NCBI GenBank assembly: GCA_031254955.1 | Contig: JAIRTK010000016.1 | Coordinates: 1-12,532 of the forward strand | Length of the DNA stretch: 12,532 nucleotides | Direction of reading: 5' to 3' | DNA from: Opitutaceae bacterium | GTDB taxonomy: Bacteria > Verrucomicrobiota > Verrucomicrobiia > Opitutales > Opitutaceae | In this document: positions 5,140-12,306 of the stretch, one piece after another | Layout: each line of letters starts with the position of its first letter | How positions within the stretch are numbered: position 1 is the first letter of the stretch | Program-made: the position numbers and the translations under genes | Notes under the pieces: generated by a model | The model's database searches: none | What the model was told of the DNA's origin: nothing | The model's input: only the letters and a program-made list of their open reading frames with translations

Positions 5140-6363
5140 CTAATGTGCCAGTTCGTTGCCATTTTTGGGCGGGAAGGGGTGCCGGGCGGGGGGCGCGCCG
5201 GGGGCGGCTTCGCGGGCCAGGGCGACAAGCTCGTCGATGAGCAGCGTGGGGTCCTCTTCGTAACGCGCGGCGGTGAATCGGTTCTTATACGCGGCGTAGC
5301 TCGCCGGCTCGGCCATCCAGCGGTCGATGATTTTGGCGAAGTCGTTGGCGTCGCGGATGAGTTCGCTGCCGGCTCCGTTCCTGAAAAATTTCAGGGTGAG
5401 CCGTTCCTGCGGCATCACGCCGCCGAAGGCGTTGAAGAGGATCGGGCAGCGGTAGTGCAGGGCCTTGGCGCAGGTGGTGGTGCCGCCGCGCGTGACGATG
5501 ATGTCGCTGCATTGCATGAGCAGGTGCACGCCTTCGGAGTAGCCTTCGATATGGCAGGAGAACGCCGGATGGCGCGCGCGCCATTGGACGAGCTGGTTGT
5601 AGATTTCGCGGTTGCGTCCGCAGATGATGATGGCCTGGCAGTGGCCGGCGTGGCGCACGAGCGAGGGCAGGAGCGCGAAGTGGTTGTTGGCGCCATTGGT
5701 GCCGGTGGCGAGAAAGACGGTGAAGCGGTCGGGGCGCAGGCGGAGGTTGCGCGTGAGGTGGCGGAGTCGCTGGCCGGCGTCCATCTGCTCCAGATGCGCG
5801 CGCGGGGGCATGAGGTGCCCGCGCACGCGGGCGCGTTTCGGCGGGATGCCGTGTTTGACGGCGTAGTCGCGGGCGGTGGCGGTGCGCGAGATGTAGAGAT
5901 CGGCGGAGGGTTCGAGCCAGTTTGCGCTGTAGCCCCAGCCGCCGGAGAACTCGCCGCAGTAGGTGGCGCAGCGGACGTTGGGCGCGCCGAGGATTTTGCG
6001 GGCGCGCTGGAAGTAGCCGCGGTTCAGGCAGTCGTGCACGCTGAAGACGAGGTGCGGGCGAAACTCCGCGAGCACGCGGTCGTAATAGCCGCGTCCGATC
6101 AGGACGCCGCGGCGGTTGAGGAAGCGCAGGCCTTCGACGGCGGTGTAGAAGGCGGTGTGCAGCGCGGGGAGGCGGCGTTGGATCCAGTTGTAGCATTTCA
6201 CGCCGGCGCGGTTGAGCACGGAGGATTTTTCGAGCATCTGCTCGATGCGCACTTCGATGTCGTGGCCGTAGAGCGCGAAGCACCACTCGGCAAAGGCGCG
6301 GGCGCGGGAGTCGTGGCCGCCGCCGGTGCTTGAGGTGAGGACCAGGATGCGGAGCGCGGCCAC
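5140..6363 (-). CDS. MGDG-synthase / MurG-like glycosyltransferase (GT28-type)
   Basis: 407 residues from a GTG at 6363, two bases after the stop of the dehydrogenase gene; a GGAG lies 10 bases upstream and the protein then begins AALRILVLTSSTGGGH. GGGH at 14-17 is the N-terminal loop of the MGDG-synthase/MurG class. Residues about 15-175 match an MGDG-synthase N-domain in layout (FRPHLVFSVHDCLNRGYF, then DLYISRTATARDYAVKHGIP). The C-domain has FLATGTNGANNH (218-229), IIICGRN (245-251) and SDIIVTRGGTTTCAKAL (286-302), the donor-binding region. It would transfer a sugar from a nucleotide donor to a lipid acceptor at the inner membrane. Sugar and acceptor are not predictable. Its frame stays open far upstream through the dehydrogenase gene, but that part is an Arg-rich shadow. 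It is the last gene of the lipid cluster. Confidence 0.87.
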   Translation of the reverse strand: MAALRILVLTSSTGGGHDSRARAFAEWCFALYGHDIEVRIEQMLEKSSVLNRAGVKCYNWIQRRLPALHTAFYTAVEGLRFLNRRGVLIGRGYYDRVLAEFRPHLVFSVHDCLNRGYFQRARKILGAPNVRCATYCGEFSGGWGYSANWLEPSADLYISRTATARDYAVKHGIPPKRARVRGHLMPPRAHLEQMDAGQRLRHLTRNLRLRPDRFTVFLATGTNGANNHFALLPSLVRHAGHCQAIIICGRNREIYNQLVQWRARHPAFSCHIEGYSEGVHLLMQCSDIIVTRGGTTTCAKALHYRCPILFNAFGGVMPQERLTLKFFRNGAGSELIRDANDFAKIIDRWMAEPASYAAYKNRFTAARYEEDPTLLIDELVALAREAAPGAPPARHPFPPKNGNELAH

Positions 6364-6365
6364 GG

Positions 6366-7352
6366 TCAGGCGGCTCCGAAATAGCGCGCAAGGGCGGCCC
6401 GGAGCAGGCGGGCCGGCATCATGCGCGCGGCCAGGGGCGCGAGGCGCGCCTGGAAGAATGAGCCTGAGCGGACGATGCCGGGGCGTCCGCGCAGAAGCGC
6501 GCGGCGGAGGTCGCGCGCGGCGCGGGCGGGTGGCGGCGCGGCCCGGAGGTTTTTTTCGAGCGCTTCCCAGGCGCGGGTCAGGCGGGGGCGCGGGATGCGG
6601 AGCGGGGATGGCGGATGGGGTGGCGCGCCGGGTGCCGGCGCGGGGCGCGGGGCGGTGTCGGTGTTGTCGGGCATGGGTGGGCTGGGTGGCGAAGAGGATG
6701 GGGCGGCTTGGCGGGCGGCGGCCTCGGCTTGGATGACTTCGTTGAAGGCGGTGCGGTAGTCGCCGGGCCGGAAATCCATCACGACGAGGGGCGTGCCGCG
6801 CAGTTCGAACATGAGGCTTTCGCTGAGCGCGGAGAGTCCGGCCTTGGCGATGTTGTAGCCGGCCATGAGGGGCAGCGGAAACTCGGCGGCGAGCGAGGAG
6901 ACGTTGACGAGGCAGCCGCGGCGCCGCGCTGTCATGCCGCGCAGCGCGGCATGGGCGAGGCGGGCGGTGTGGGTGAGCATGGCGTCGAGTTGCGCCTGCC
7001 AGACCGCGAAGTCGCGGACTTCGGCAAAGGGCGAGAAGCGGCCAAAGCCGGCGTTGTTGATGACGAGGTCGAAGCCGGGCGCGGCGTCGGCGGCGGCTTG
7101 CGTGGCGGCGGCTTGCGTGGCGGCGCGGGCGTAGGCGGTTTCGGCGGCGTCGCCGTCGGCCAGGTCGAGCGCGACGGGGGTGAAGGCGGCGGGGTGTTTT
7201 TGCACGAGCGGGACGAGGCGGGCGGTGTCGCGCGAGGTGCCCCACACGCGCACGCCTTCGGCGAGGAGCATTTCGGCGAAGGCGCGTCCGAGGCCGGACG
7301 AGGCGCCGGTGACGAAGGCGGTGCGATAGCGGGTGGAGAGCGGCGGCGGCAT
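6366..7352 (-). CDS. Short-chain dehydrogenase/reductase (SDR)
   Basis: 328 residues from the ATG at 7352. A Rossmann NAD(P)-binding motif TGASSGLG is at 15-22, NNAG at 99-102, the catalytic Ser at 152/153 (VNVSSLAAEF), and Y166 and K170 in YNIAKAG, so all classical SDR residues are present. The SDR core ends near residue 205. It is followed by an unusual Ala/Pro/Ser-rich stretch (about 210-258) and a basic helical C-terminus (260-328), making it longer than the usual 250 residues. Next to a ketoacyl synthase and an ACP-dehydratase, the likely role is reducing a 3-keto group on an acyl chain or lipid; substrate unproven. The stop is 2 nt before the glycosyltransferase start, so the two are probably translationally linked. 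No Shine-Dalgarno is seen. Confidence 0.88.
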   Translation of the reverse strand: MPPPLSTRYRTAFVTGASSGLGRAFAEMLLAEGVRVWGTSRDTARLVPLVQKHPAAFTPVALDLADGDAAETAYARAATQAAATQAAADAAPGFDLVINNAGFGRFSPFAEVRDFAVWQAQLDAMLTHTARLAHAALRGMTARRRGCLVNVSSLAAEFPLPLMAGYNIAKAGLSALSESLMFELRGTPLVVMDFRPGDYRTAFNEVIQAEAAARQAAPSSSPPSPPMPDNTDTAPRPAPAPGAPPHPPSPLRIPRPRLTRAWEALEKNLRAAPPPARAARDLRRALLRGRPGIVRSGSFFQARLAPLAARMMPARLLRAALARYFGAA

Positions 7353-7364
7353 TTTGGTTTGTTT

Positions 7365-7580
7365 TTATTTAACCACGGAGACACGGAGGACACGGAGTTC
7401 GGAGGGAGTTTTTATTAACTGGGGTTATGCGCCGCGCAGGGGCTGGCCTTGCGTCAGGCCGTGGAGCGGACGCGGCCTGTGACATAGGGGAGGCCCGGCA
7501 AAATTCCGTCTTCGCGTAGTTTCGGTTATTAAATTTTCTTTCATGGCTTCGTGCCTTCCTTGTCTCCGTGGTTAAATAAG
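7365..7580. repeat. 216-bp inverted-repeat element with ACCACGGAGACAC-type ends
   Basis: TTATTTAACCACGGAGACA at the left edge is repeated, inverted, at the right edge (7561-7579), and the match continues imperfectly for about 33 bases (7365-7398 against 7547-7580). This sequence type is a well-known dispersed intergenic repeat of several bacterial phyla. The interior has no gene. It fills most of the 265-bp gap between the ketoacyl synthase stop and the dehydrogenase start. Confidence 0.65.
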
Positions 7581-7617
7581 CGGTTGGTTTCTGGGAATTG
7601 TCTGTATTCATCCGCGG

Positions 7618-8877
7618 TCAGGTTTTTTTCAGCACGATGGCCACGTTTGCTCCGCCGAAGCCGCTGCTGTTGTTCAGGACGCGGGTGATGGGTTTATCCT
7701 GGGTTTCGCGCGGGATGTTGAGGTCGGCGCAGGCGGGGTCGAGTTGCGTGATGTGCGCGGAGCCGGGGACAAAGCCGTCGCGGAGCGCGAGGGCGCAGAG
7801 GCCGGTCTCCAGCGCGCCGGCGAGCGAGAGGCCGTGGCCGGTGAGCGCCTTGGTGCTGCTCACGAGCGGGCGCGCGCCGGAGGGGCCGAACACGGCGCGG
7901 AGGGCGCGCGCCTCGGAGAGGTCGCCGATGGGCGTGGAGGTGGCGTGGGCGTTGATGTAGTCGATGTCGGCGGGGTCGAGCGCGGCGGCGCGGAGGGCGC
8001 GCGTCATCGCGACGGCGAGGCCGCGGCCTTCGGGATGGGAGATGGCGACGTTGTGGCCGTCGGAGGCCTGGCCCCAGGCGGCGACTTCGCAATAGGGGCG
8101 CGCGCCGCGCCGCGCCGCCTCGTGCTCGTTTTCGAGGACGAGGACGGCGGCGCCGCCGGTGCCGACGAAGCCGTCGCGCGCGGCGTCGAAGGGGCGCGAG
8201 GCGTGGGCGGGGTCGGTCTGGAGCGAGAGGGCGCGCATGCCGGCGAAGGGCAGGATGCTGTCGGTGTTGCCGTCCTCGGCGCCGACGACAAACATGCGTT
8301 TCTGGCGTCCGAGCGCGATTTCGTCGCGGGCGAAGCCGAGGGCGTGCGAGGAGGAGGCGCAGGCGGAGGAGAAGCCGGTGGAGGCGCCTTGGATTTTGAA
8401 TTGCGCGACGAGGTTGAAGTTTACCGTGCCGGCGATGGCGGCGACGATGCCGGTGGGCGAGCAGCGCATGACGCCTTGGGCGTGCATTTTGTTGAGGAGG
8501 TGTCCGAAGAGGTGCGGGGAGCCGCCCGAGGCGGCGTAGAGGCCGGTGTGCTCGTTGGAGATGTCGTCCTCGGCGAGGCGCGCGTCCTCGATGGCCTGGC
8601 GCATGGCGCACCAGGCGTAGAAGGCGCCGGGTCCCATGCTGCGGAGCACTTCGCGGCGCACGCGGTAGCGCGCGGGATAGGTCCAGTCTTCGGGGTCGGG
8701 CGAGTCGGTGTCGAAGTCCTTCACGGGCGCGGCGATTTTCACCGGGCAGTCCGCTTTCTGGAAGGGCGGATACACGGCCATGCCGTGGCGGAGCGCGCGC
8801 AGGCTTTGGGTGACGGTGGCGGCGTCGTTGCCGATGCTGGTGATGAAGCCGAGGCCGGTGATGAGGACTTTGGGCAT
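7618..8877 (-). CDS. Beta-ketoacyl-ACP synthase (KAS I/II, FabF/FabB-like)
   Basis: 419 residues from the ATG at 8877 (MPKVLITGLGFITSIGND), the normal opening and length for FabF/FabB. The active-site Cys is C173 (SSACASSSHA), with H311 (NAHATSTPIGD), K343 and H348 (STKALTGHGLSLAGA) completing the Cys-His-His set, and the C-terminal NNSSGFGGANVAIVL is typical. It would condense malonyl-ACP with an acyl-ACP; with intact catalysis it is not a chain-length-factor partner. An in-frame start at 8997 would add 40 residues of no family value. No Shine-Dalgarno precedes 8877. It lies 129 bp after the ACP-dehydratase gene and before the dehydrogenase, suggesting dedicated fatty-acyl or polyketide-like synthesis instead of housekeeping fab. 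Confidence 0.92.
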   Translation of the reverse strand: MPKVLITGLGFITSIGNDAATVTQSLRALRHGMAVYPPFQKADCPVKIAAPVKDFDTDSPDPEDWTYPARYRVRREVLRSMGPGAFYAWCAMRQAIEDARLAEDDISNEHTGLYAASGGSPHLFGHLLNKMHAQGVMRCSPTGIVAAIAGTVNFNLVAQFKIQGASTGFSSACASSSHALGFARDEIALGRQKRMFVVGAEDGNTDSILPFAGMRALSLQTDPAHASRPFDAARDGFVGTGGAAVLVLENEHEAARRGARPYCEVAAWGQASDGHNVAISHPEGRGLAVAMTRALRAAALDPADIDYINAHATSTPIGDLSEARALRAVFGPSGARPLVSSTKALTGHGLSLAGALETGLCALALRDGFVPGSAHITQLDPACADLNIPRETQDKPITRVLNNSSGFGGANVAIVLKKT

Positions 8878-9006
8878 GGCGGGTGGTTTGGTTTTTCGTC
8901 TGGCGGCGTCGTCGCGTCCAATGCGCAACGGCGCGGCGGCGTCCATTTGAAAACCGGGTTTTGAGCGAAGCGGGAAGCCTTGCGGCGAAAATCCCAAAAA
9001 TAATTT

Positions 9007-10248
9007 TCAGCCCTTCGCGGGGGCCGTGGCGGCGGATTCCGTGGCGGTGGGTGTCGCGGCGGTGGGCGTCGTGGCGGCGGGTGCTTCGGACGCGGGCGTC
9101 GCGGCGGTGGTGTCCTCGGCGGGCGCCGTCCCGGCGGCGGAGGGGCTAGTGGCGGAGGGGCCGGCGTATCCAAACGCCAGCGTGATTTCTTCGACCACGA
9201 CGGCTTTTTCCTGGCCGACGCGGATCTGGCCCTCGAAGGTCGCCAGCGGCATTTTGGCGCGCTTGGGTTTCACGGAGAGGGAGAGCAGGTCGCCGGGCCG
9301 GCAGATCCGGTGGCAGCGCACGCCTTCGCACGAGGTGAAATAAATCGCCGCCGGATCGACCTCGAGGCCGTCCTCGGAGGGGATGATGCCTTCGATTAGC
9401 GCAAGCACGGCAAGCTGGCCCAGCGCCTCAAGCATCATGGAGGCGGGCATGACGGGGTTGTCCTTGAAGTGGCCTTGGAGGAAGAATTCGTCGCCGGTGA
9501 TCCTGTATTTCCCTTCCGCGCCCGCGCCGCCGACGGACGCCTCGTTGAGAAACAAGAACGGCGGCTGCATCGGCATGACGGCGGCGATTTGCTCGACGGG
9601 CAGGAAGCGCGCCGGGGCTGGCGGCGGCACGCCGCGCAATTTGCAATCAATAAACACTTTCACATCCCCGATGCTGCGCAGGTTGCGCAGTTCGTCGTTA
9701 TGGATCTGCACTTGCAGGACTTCCTCCGTCAGAATCACGATTTCCATCATCGTGAGCGAGTCGATGCCGAGGTCGTCGATGAGGCGCACGTCGTCCGCGC
9801 CGCCTTTGAGTTTCGGGCGCAAATCCGGCTCCACAAACCGTTCCACGATGCCGATGACGATGGCGGGCACAAACGCCGGGTCCCGCGTGGCCCGGAACGC
9901 CAGCGCCGCCTCGACCGTGACGGGCGAGCAGCGTTTCAGGGATTCGCGCAACGTCGCTTCGTCATCCTCCGGCGTTTGGGCGGGCAGGGGCGCGGCGTCG
10001 GCGGTGGTGATGGCGCCGGTGGTGGCGGTGATGCTACCGGAGGAGGCGGTGGCGGTGGTGACGCCAGTGGTGCTGCCGGAGGCGGAGGAGGTGGGGCCAC
10101 CGGCGGCGGCGGCGGTAACGCCACTGGCGGCATCGCCATCTGCGGTGTCGGCACCGGCGGCATCGGCATCTGCGGCGTCGCCACCGGCGGCATCGACATT
10201 CTTTGAGAAACCGTTGTTGGACGGGTTGTTGTCAGCGGAATCGGTCAT
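9007..10248 (-). CDS. Acyl carrier protein fused to FabZ-like hotdog dehydratase
   Basis: 413 residues from the ATG at 10248 (MTDSADNNPSNNGF). Residues 1-92 are an Ala/Thr/Gly/Asp-rich, probably disordered region. Residues about 95-205 form an ACP domain with the phosphopantetheine Ser164 in DDLGIDSLTMMEI. Residues 214-362 are a hotdog domain: LPVEQIAAVMPMQPPFLFLN corresponds to the FabZ opening, and QGHFKDNPVMPASMMLEALGQ carries the catalytic pair H260 and E274, fourteen residues apart as in FabZ. Residues 363-413 are an Ala/Thr/Pro-rich tail. It would carry an acyl chain and dehydrate its 3-hydroxy form. It is the first gene of the minus-strand lipid cluster. A longer frame to 10407 exists but has no domain content. 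The low-complexity ends come from GGCGGT-type triplet runs. Confidence 0.87.
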   Translation of the reverse strand: MTDSADNNPSNNGFSKNVDAAGGDAADADAAGADTADGDAASGVTAAAAGGPTSSASGSTTGVTTATASSGSITATTGAITTADAAPLPAQTPEDDEATLRESLKRCSPVTVEAALAFRATRDPAFVPAIVIGIVERFVEPDLRPKLKGGADDVRLIDDLGIDSLTMMEIVILTEEVLQVQIHNDELRNLRSIGDVKVFIDCKLRGVPPPAPARFLPVEQIAAVMPMQPPFLFLNEASVGGAGAEGKYRITGDEFFLQGHFKDNPVMPASMMLEALGQLAVLALIEGIIPSEDGLEVDPAAIYFTSCEGVRCHRICRPGDLLSLSVKPKRAKMPLATFEGQIRVGQEKAVVVEEITLAFGYAGPSATSPSAAGTAPAEDTTAATPASEAPAATTPTAATPTATESAATAPAKG

Positions 10249-10264
10249 TATGGAAAATGATGCA

Positions 10265-10294
10265 AGAATATGAATAAATTGCGGTTTGGTGCAA
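10265..10294 (-). promoter_or_regulatory. Possible sigma-70 promoter of the lipid cluster
   Basis: On the minus strand, TTGCAC (10294-10289) and TATTCT (10270-10265) are separated by 18 bases, each matching the consensus boxes at four of six positions, in an AT-rich patch 17 bases before the ACP-dehydratase start codon. The short leader and modest match make this tentative. Confidence 0.3.
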
Positions 10295-10447
10295 GATAAT
10301 GATGCGTTTTTACCTTGGGCACGGAGCCTCATGACAGCTGGCGGCGCGTCCAGGTTTCTTGTTCGAGAAGCGGTTCTTTCGATGCGCGGACGGTAAAGGC
10401 AAGGCAATGATTTTTAGGTTCATCGCTATTTTGAAGGGCTATTTTTT

Positions 10448-10516
10448 CTCACGCAGAGGCGCGGGGACGCGGAGAAATCCAGGTTTTCTCTCCGCGCCTC
10501 CGCGTCTCCGCGTGAG
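10448..10516. repeat. Inverted repeat (CTCACGCAGAGGCGCGG-type hairpin)
   Basis: CTCACGCAGAGGCGCGGGG... at 10448 pairs imperfectly with ...CCGCGTCTCCGCGTGAG ending at 10516, about 30 bases per arm around a short loop containing TCCAGG. The sequence is related in style to the 'ACGCAGAGGCGCAGAG' dispersed repeats known from many bacterial genomes. No T tract follows on either strand, so it is not a standard terminator. Confidence 0.6.
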
Positions 10517-10615
10517 TTTATCGGTTTGTTTTCGGCCATCGAAAAAAATGGGGAACCAATTTTTATAACTGAAGTTGCGCGGATGGAGGTAGTTTAAGCC
10601 ATCCAACGCAATCCG

Positions 10616-10747
10616 TCCCTGGTAGGGAGGCCTCTCCGAGGTCTCCGTCGGACGGGGTGACGGTTTGGAATTTCATGGAGAAAGCGGGGCGGCATGGGAA
10701 ATCGAAGCGTTCTTGCGGAGGCCTCGGAGAGGCCTCCCTACCAGGGA
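10616..10747. repeat. 132-bp MITE-like element with 32-bp inverted ends
   Basis: Arms at 10616-10647 and 10716-10747 are inverted copies; reading inward both begin TCCCTGGTAGGGAGGCCTCT and differ at only one of about 32 positions. The 68-base centre has no coding potential. Size and near-perfect ends suggest a young non-autonomous mobile element or a foldback repeat. No target duplication is obvious. Confidence 0.65.
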
Positions 10748-10817
10748 TGCATAACCTTGGTTTATAATTACAACGCCGATAAGGCCTGAAACCTTGAAGA
10801 GCGGGCGGGGCACCCAC

Positions 10818-10900
10818 GGCCGCCTGCGTTCCCTAACGGGCCGGCCTACGCTCCATGACGGCCGCCTGCGTTCCTTAACGGGCCGCCCGCTCCCCATGAA
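10818..10900 (+). repeat. Tandem duplication, period 42 bp
   Basis: GGCCGCCTGCGTTCCCTAAC at 10818 recurs at 10860 (GGCCGCCTGCGTTCCTTAAC), and both units continue with GGGCCG then a CGCTCC...CATGA segment. The second copy has a few substitutions. It lies in non-coding sequence before the GT4 gene and has no evident function. Confidence 0.65.
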
Positions 10901-11021
10901 TCCCATCCCCTCAGTGGCAAGAGATTTTCATTTACCTCATTTTCGTAAGCTTTTGTCTTTTCCACGGATTTTTTAGTGGCCACCTTGTTCACCTTGGCTG
11001 TCTGTTCATCATCACTTTGCG

Positions 11022-12239
11022 ATGCCTGAAAAATCACACGCGGAACCGATTATTCTGATCACGCACGAGTTTCATCCGAAACGCGGCGGCATCGCGACGT
11101 TTGCCGAGGAAATCGCCTGCGCCGCCGCCCGCCTCGGCCACGATGTCGAGGTCTGGGCGCAAGCCGCTCCGTCCGCCCAGGAGAAGGCCTGGCCGTTCAG
11201 GATCCGGCGTCTGGCGCTCAAGGGCACGCATGATCTCGGTTGCCAGATCCGGCTCGGCATCGAGCTTATCCGCGAGCGCCGCCGGCTTCGCCATGCCACC
11301 GTGTATATGCCCGAGCCGGGGCCTTTGCTGGCGATGATGTATTTGCAATTCATAAGCTCCTTCCGCCCCCGCCGCCTCGTGCTCACGGTGCACGGCTCGG
11401 AGATTCTTCGCTTCCACCATCATCCGCTCATCCGCCCGCTGACGCGACGGCTCATCGACCATGCCTCCAAGGTGAGCGTGTTGACGCGGTTCACGCGCGA
11501 CCTGCTCTGCCTGCGTTTTCCCAATGCCCGGAGAAAAACCATTCTCACGCCGGGGGCGCTCCGGGCGGACCTGTCCGACACCGGCCATGAGCCTGCGCCG
11601 CCATCGACGCTTCCGTCCAAAAACGGTCGCGTCGTCATCCTCACCGTCGGGCGGCTGCATCCGCGCAAAGGCCAGCATCACACGCTCCGCGCCCTGAAAC
11701 TGCTGCCCCCGGAGCTGCACCGGAAAATCGAATACTGGCTCGTCGGCACGCGCGGGCGCGGCGCCTTTGAAAAACAGCTTCGCGCGACCGCCGCGCACGC
11801 GCCGTTCCCCGTGCATTTTCTGGGCAACATTTCCAGCCGCGAACTCGGCGCGGTTTACCGCCGGGCGGACATTTTCGCGATGACAAGCATCAACCACGGC
11901 ATGAGCGTGGAGGGCTTCGGGCTTGTTTACCTGGAGGCCTCCGCCCACGGACTGCCCGTGGTCGCGCACCACGTCGGCGGCGTGCCCGAGGCGGTGCGCG
12001 ACGGCGTCACCGGCCTGCTCGTGCCGCCCGACGAACCCGGACGGCTCGCCGCGGCCTTTGAAAAACTCATCCGCGATCCCGCGCTGCGCCGGCGTCTCGG
12101 CGACGCCGGACGCGGCTGGGCGCGCCGCAACACATGGGACGAGGCCGCGCGGCTGTTGTTTTCATTGCCGCACGCCGCGCCCGCGCCGCGCGCCGAATCC
12201 GCCGTCGCGGCCATCGACCCGGCATTTGGCCACGCGTGA
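11022..12239 (+). CDS. GT4 family glycosyltransferase (GT-B fold)
   Basis: 405 residues from the ATG at 11022. The N-domain begins IILITHEFHPKRGGIATFAE (10-29), the Gly-rich acceptor-side loop of GT4 enzymes; LTVHGSEILR is at 121-130. The C-domain starts with VVILTVGRLHPRKGQHHTLR (R211 and K216 contact the donor phosphates), and SVEGFGLVYLEASAHGLPVV carries the E-x7-E pair E297/E305, followed by GGVPEAVRDGVTGLLVPPDE. It would transfer a sugar from a nucleotide donor onto a lipid or glycan; donor and acceptor are unknown. No membrane segment is seen. No Shine-Dalgarno precedes the start. It is divergent from the lipid cluster, so any functional link is only proximity. The Ala/Pro-rich C-terminus is non-conserved. 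Confidence 0.9.
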   Translation: MPEKSHAEPIILITHEFHPKRGGIATFAEEIACAAARLGHDVEVWAQAAPSAQEKAWPFRIRRLALKGTHDLGCQIRLGIELIRERRRLRHATVYMPEPGPLLAMMYLQFISSFRPRRLVLTVHGSEILRFHHHPLIRPLTRRLIDHASKVSVLTRFTRDLLCLRFPNARRKTILTPGALRADLSDTGHEPAPPSTLPSKNGRVVILTVGRLHPRKGQHHTLRALKLLPPELHRKIEYWLVGTRGRGAFEKQLRATAAHAPFPVHFLGNISSRELGAVYRRADIFAMTSINHGMSVEGFGLVYLEASAHGLPVVAHHVGGVPEAVRDGVTGLLVPPDEPGRLAAAFEKLIRDPALRRRLGDAGRGWARRNTWDEAARLLFSLPHAAPAPRAESAVAAIDPAFGHA

Positions 12240-12306
12240 GCGGATGGGGGGCGTGAGCGGACTGGGGGCGTTGAGCGGGTGGAGGGCATTGAGCGGATGG
12301 GTGACG
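12237..12306 (+). repeat. Imperfect 18-bp tandem repeats, four units
   Basis: Units beginning GAGCGG start at 12238, 12255, 12273 and 12291 (periods 17, 18, 18), with consensus near GAGCGGRTGGRGGGCRT. The first unit overlaps the stop codon of the GT4 gene. No function is evident; the array may vary by slippage. Confidence 0.65.

Larger units (their letters stand above)
10249..11021. other. Repeat-rich divergent intergenic region
   Basis: About 770 bases between the divergent ACP-dehydratase and GT4 genes with no credible coding sequence. It holds the tentative minus-strand promoter, a hairpin (10448-10516), a MITE-like element (10616-10747) and a 42-bp tandem duplication (10818-10900). The last 110 bases before the GT4 gene are AT-rich and probably carry its promoter, but I cannot pick convincing boxes there. 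Confidence 0.6.

Noticed and set aside
6364..7245. Open reading frame running from 7245 into the glycosyltransferase, as if a 701-residue fusion protein
   Set aside because: The upstream part is an Arg/Pro-rich shadow of the dehydrogenase gene in another frame; the glycosyltransferase family match begins at the GTG at 6363.
7744..8964. Long Gly/Ala/Glu-rich plus-strand frame opposite the ketoacyl synthase
   Set aside because: Antisense shadow of a high-GC gene with no family features; similar long frames opposite the glycosyltransferase (5119-6333) and GT4 gene (11034-11972) were rejected for the same reason.
9550..9580. Loss of the catalytic His in the hotdog domain, because PHRYPF of FabZ reads PMQPPF here
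   Set aside because: The FabZ catalytic His is the one in the GHF motif; H260 and E274 are both present with the right 14-residue spacing, so the dehydratase is not judged inactive.
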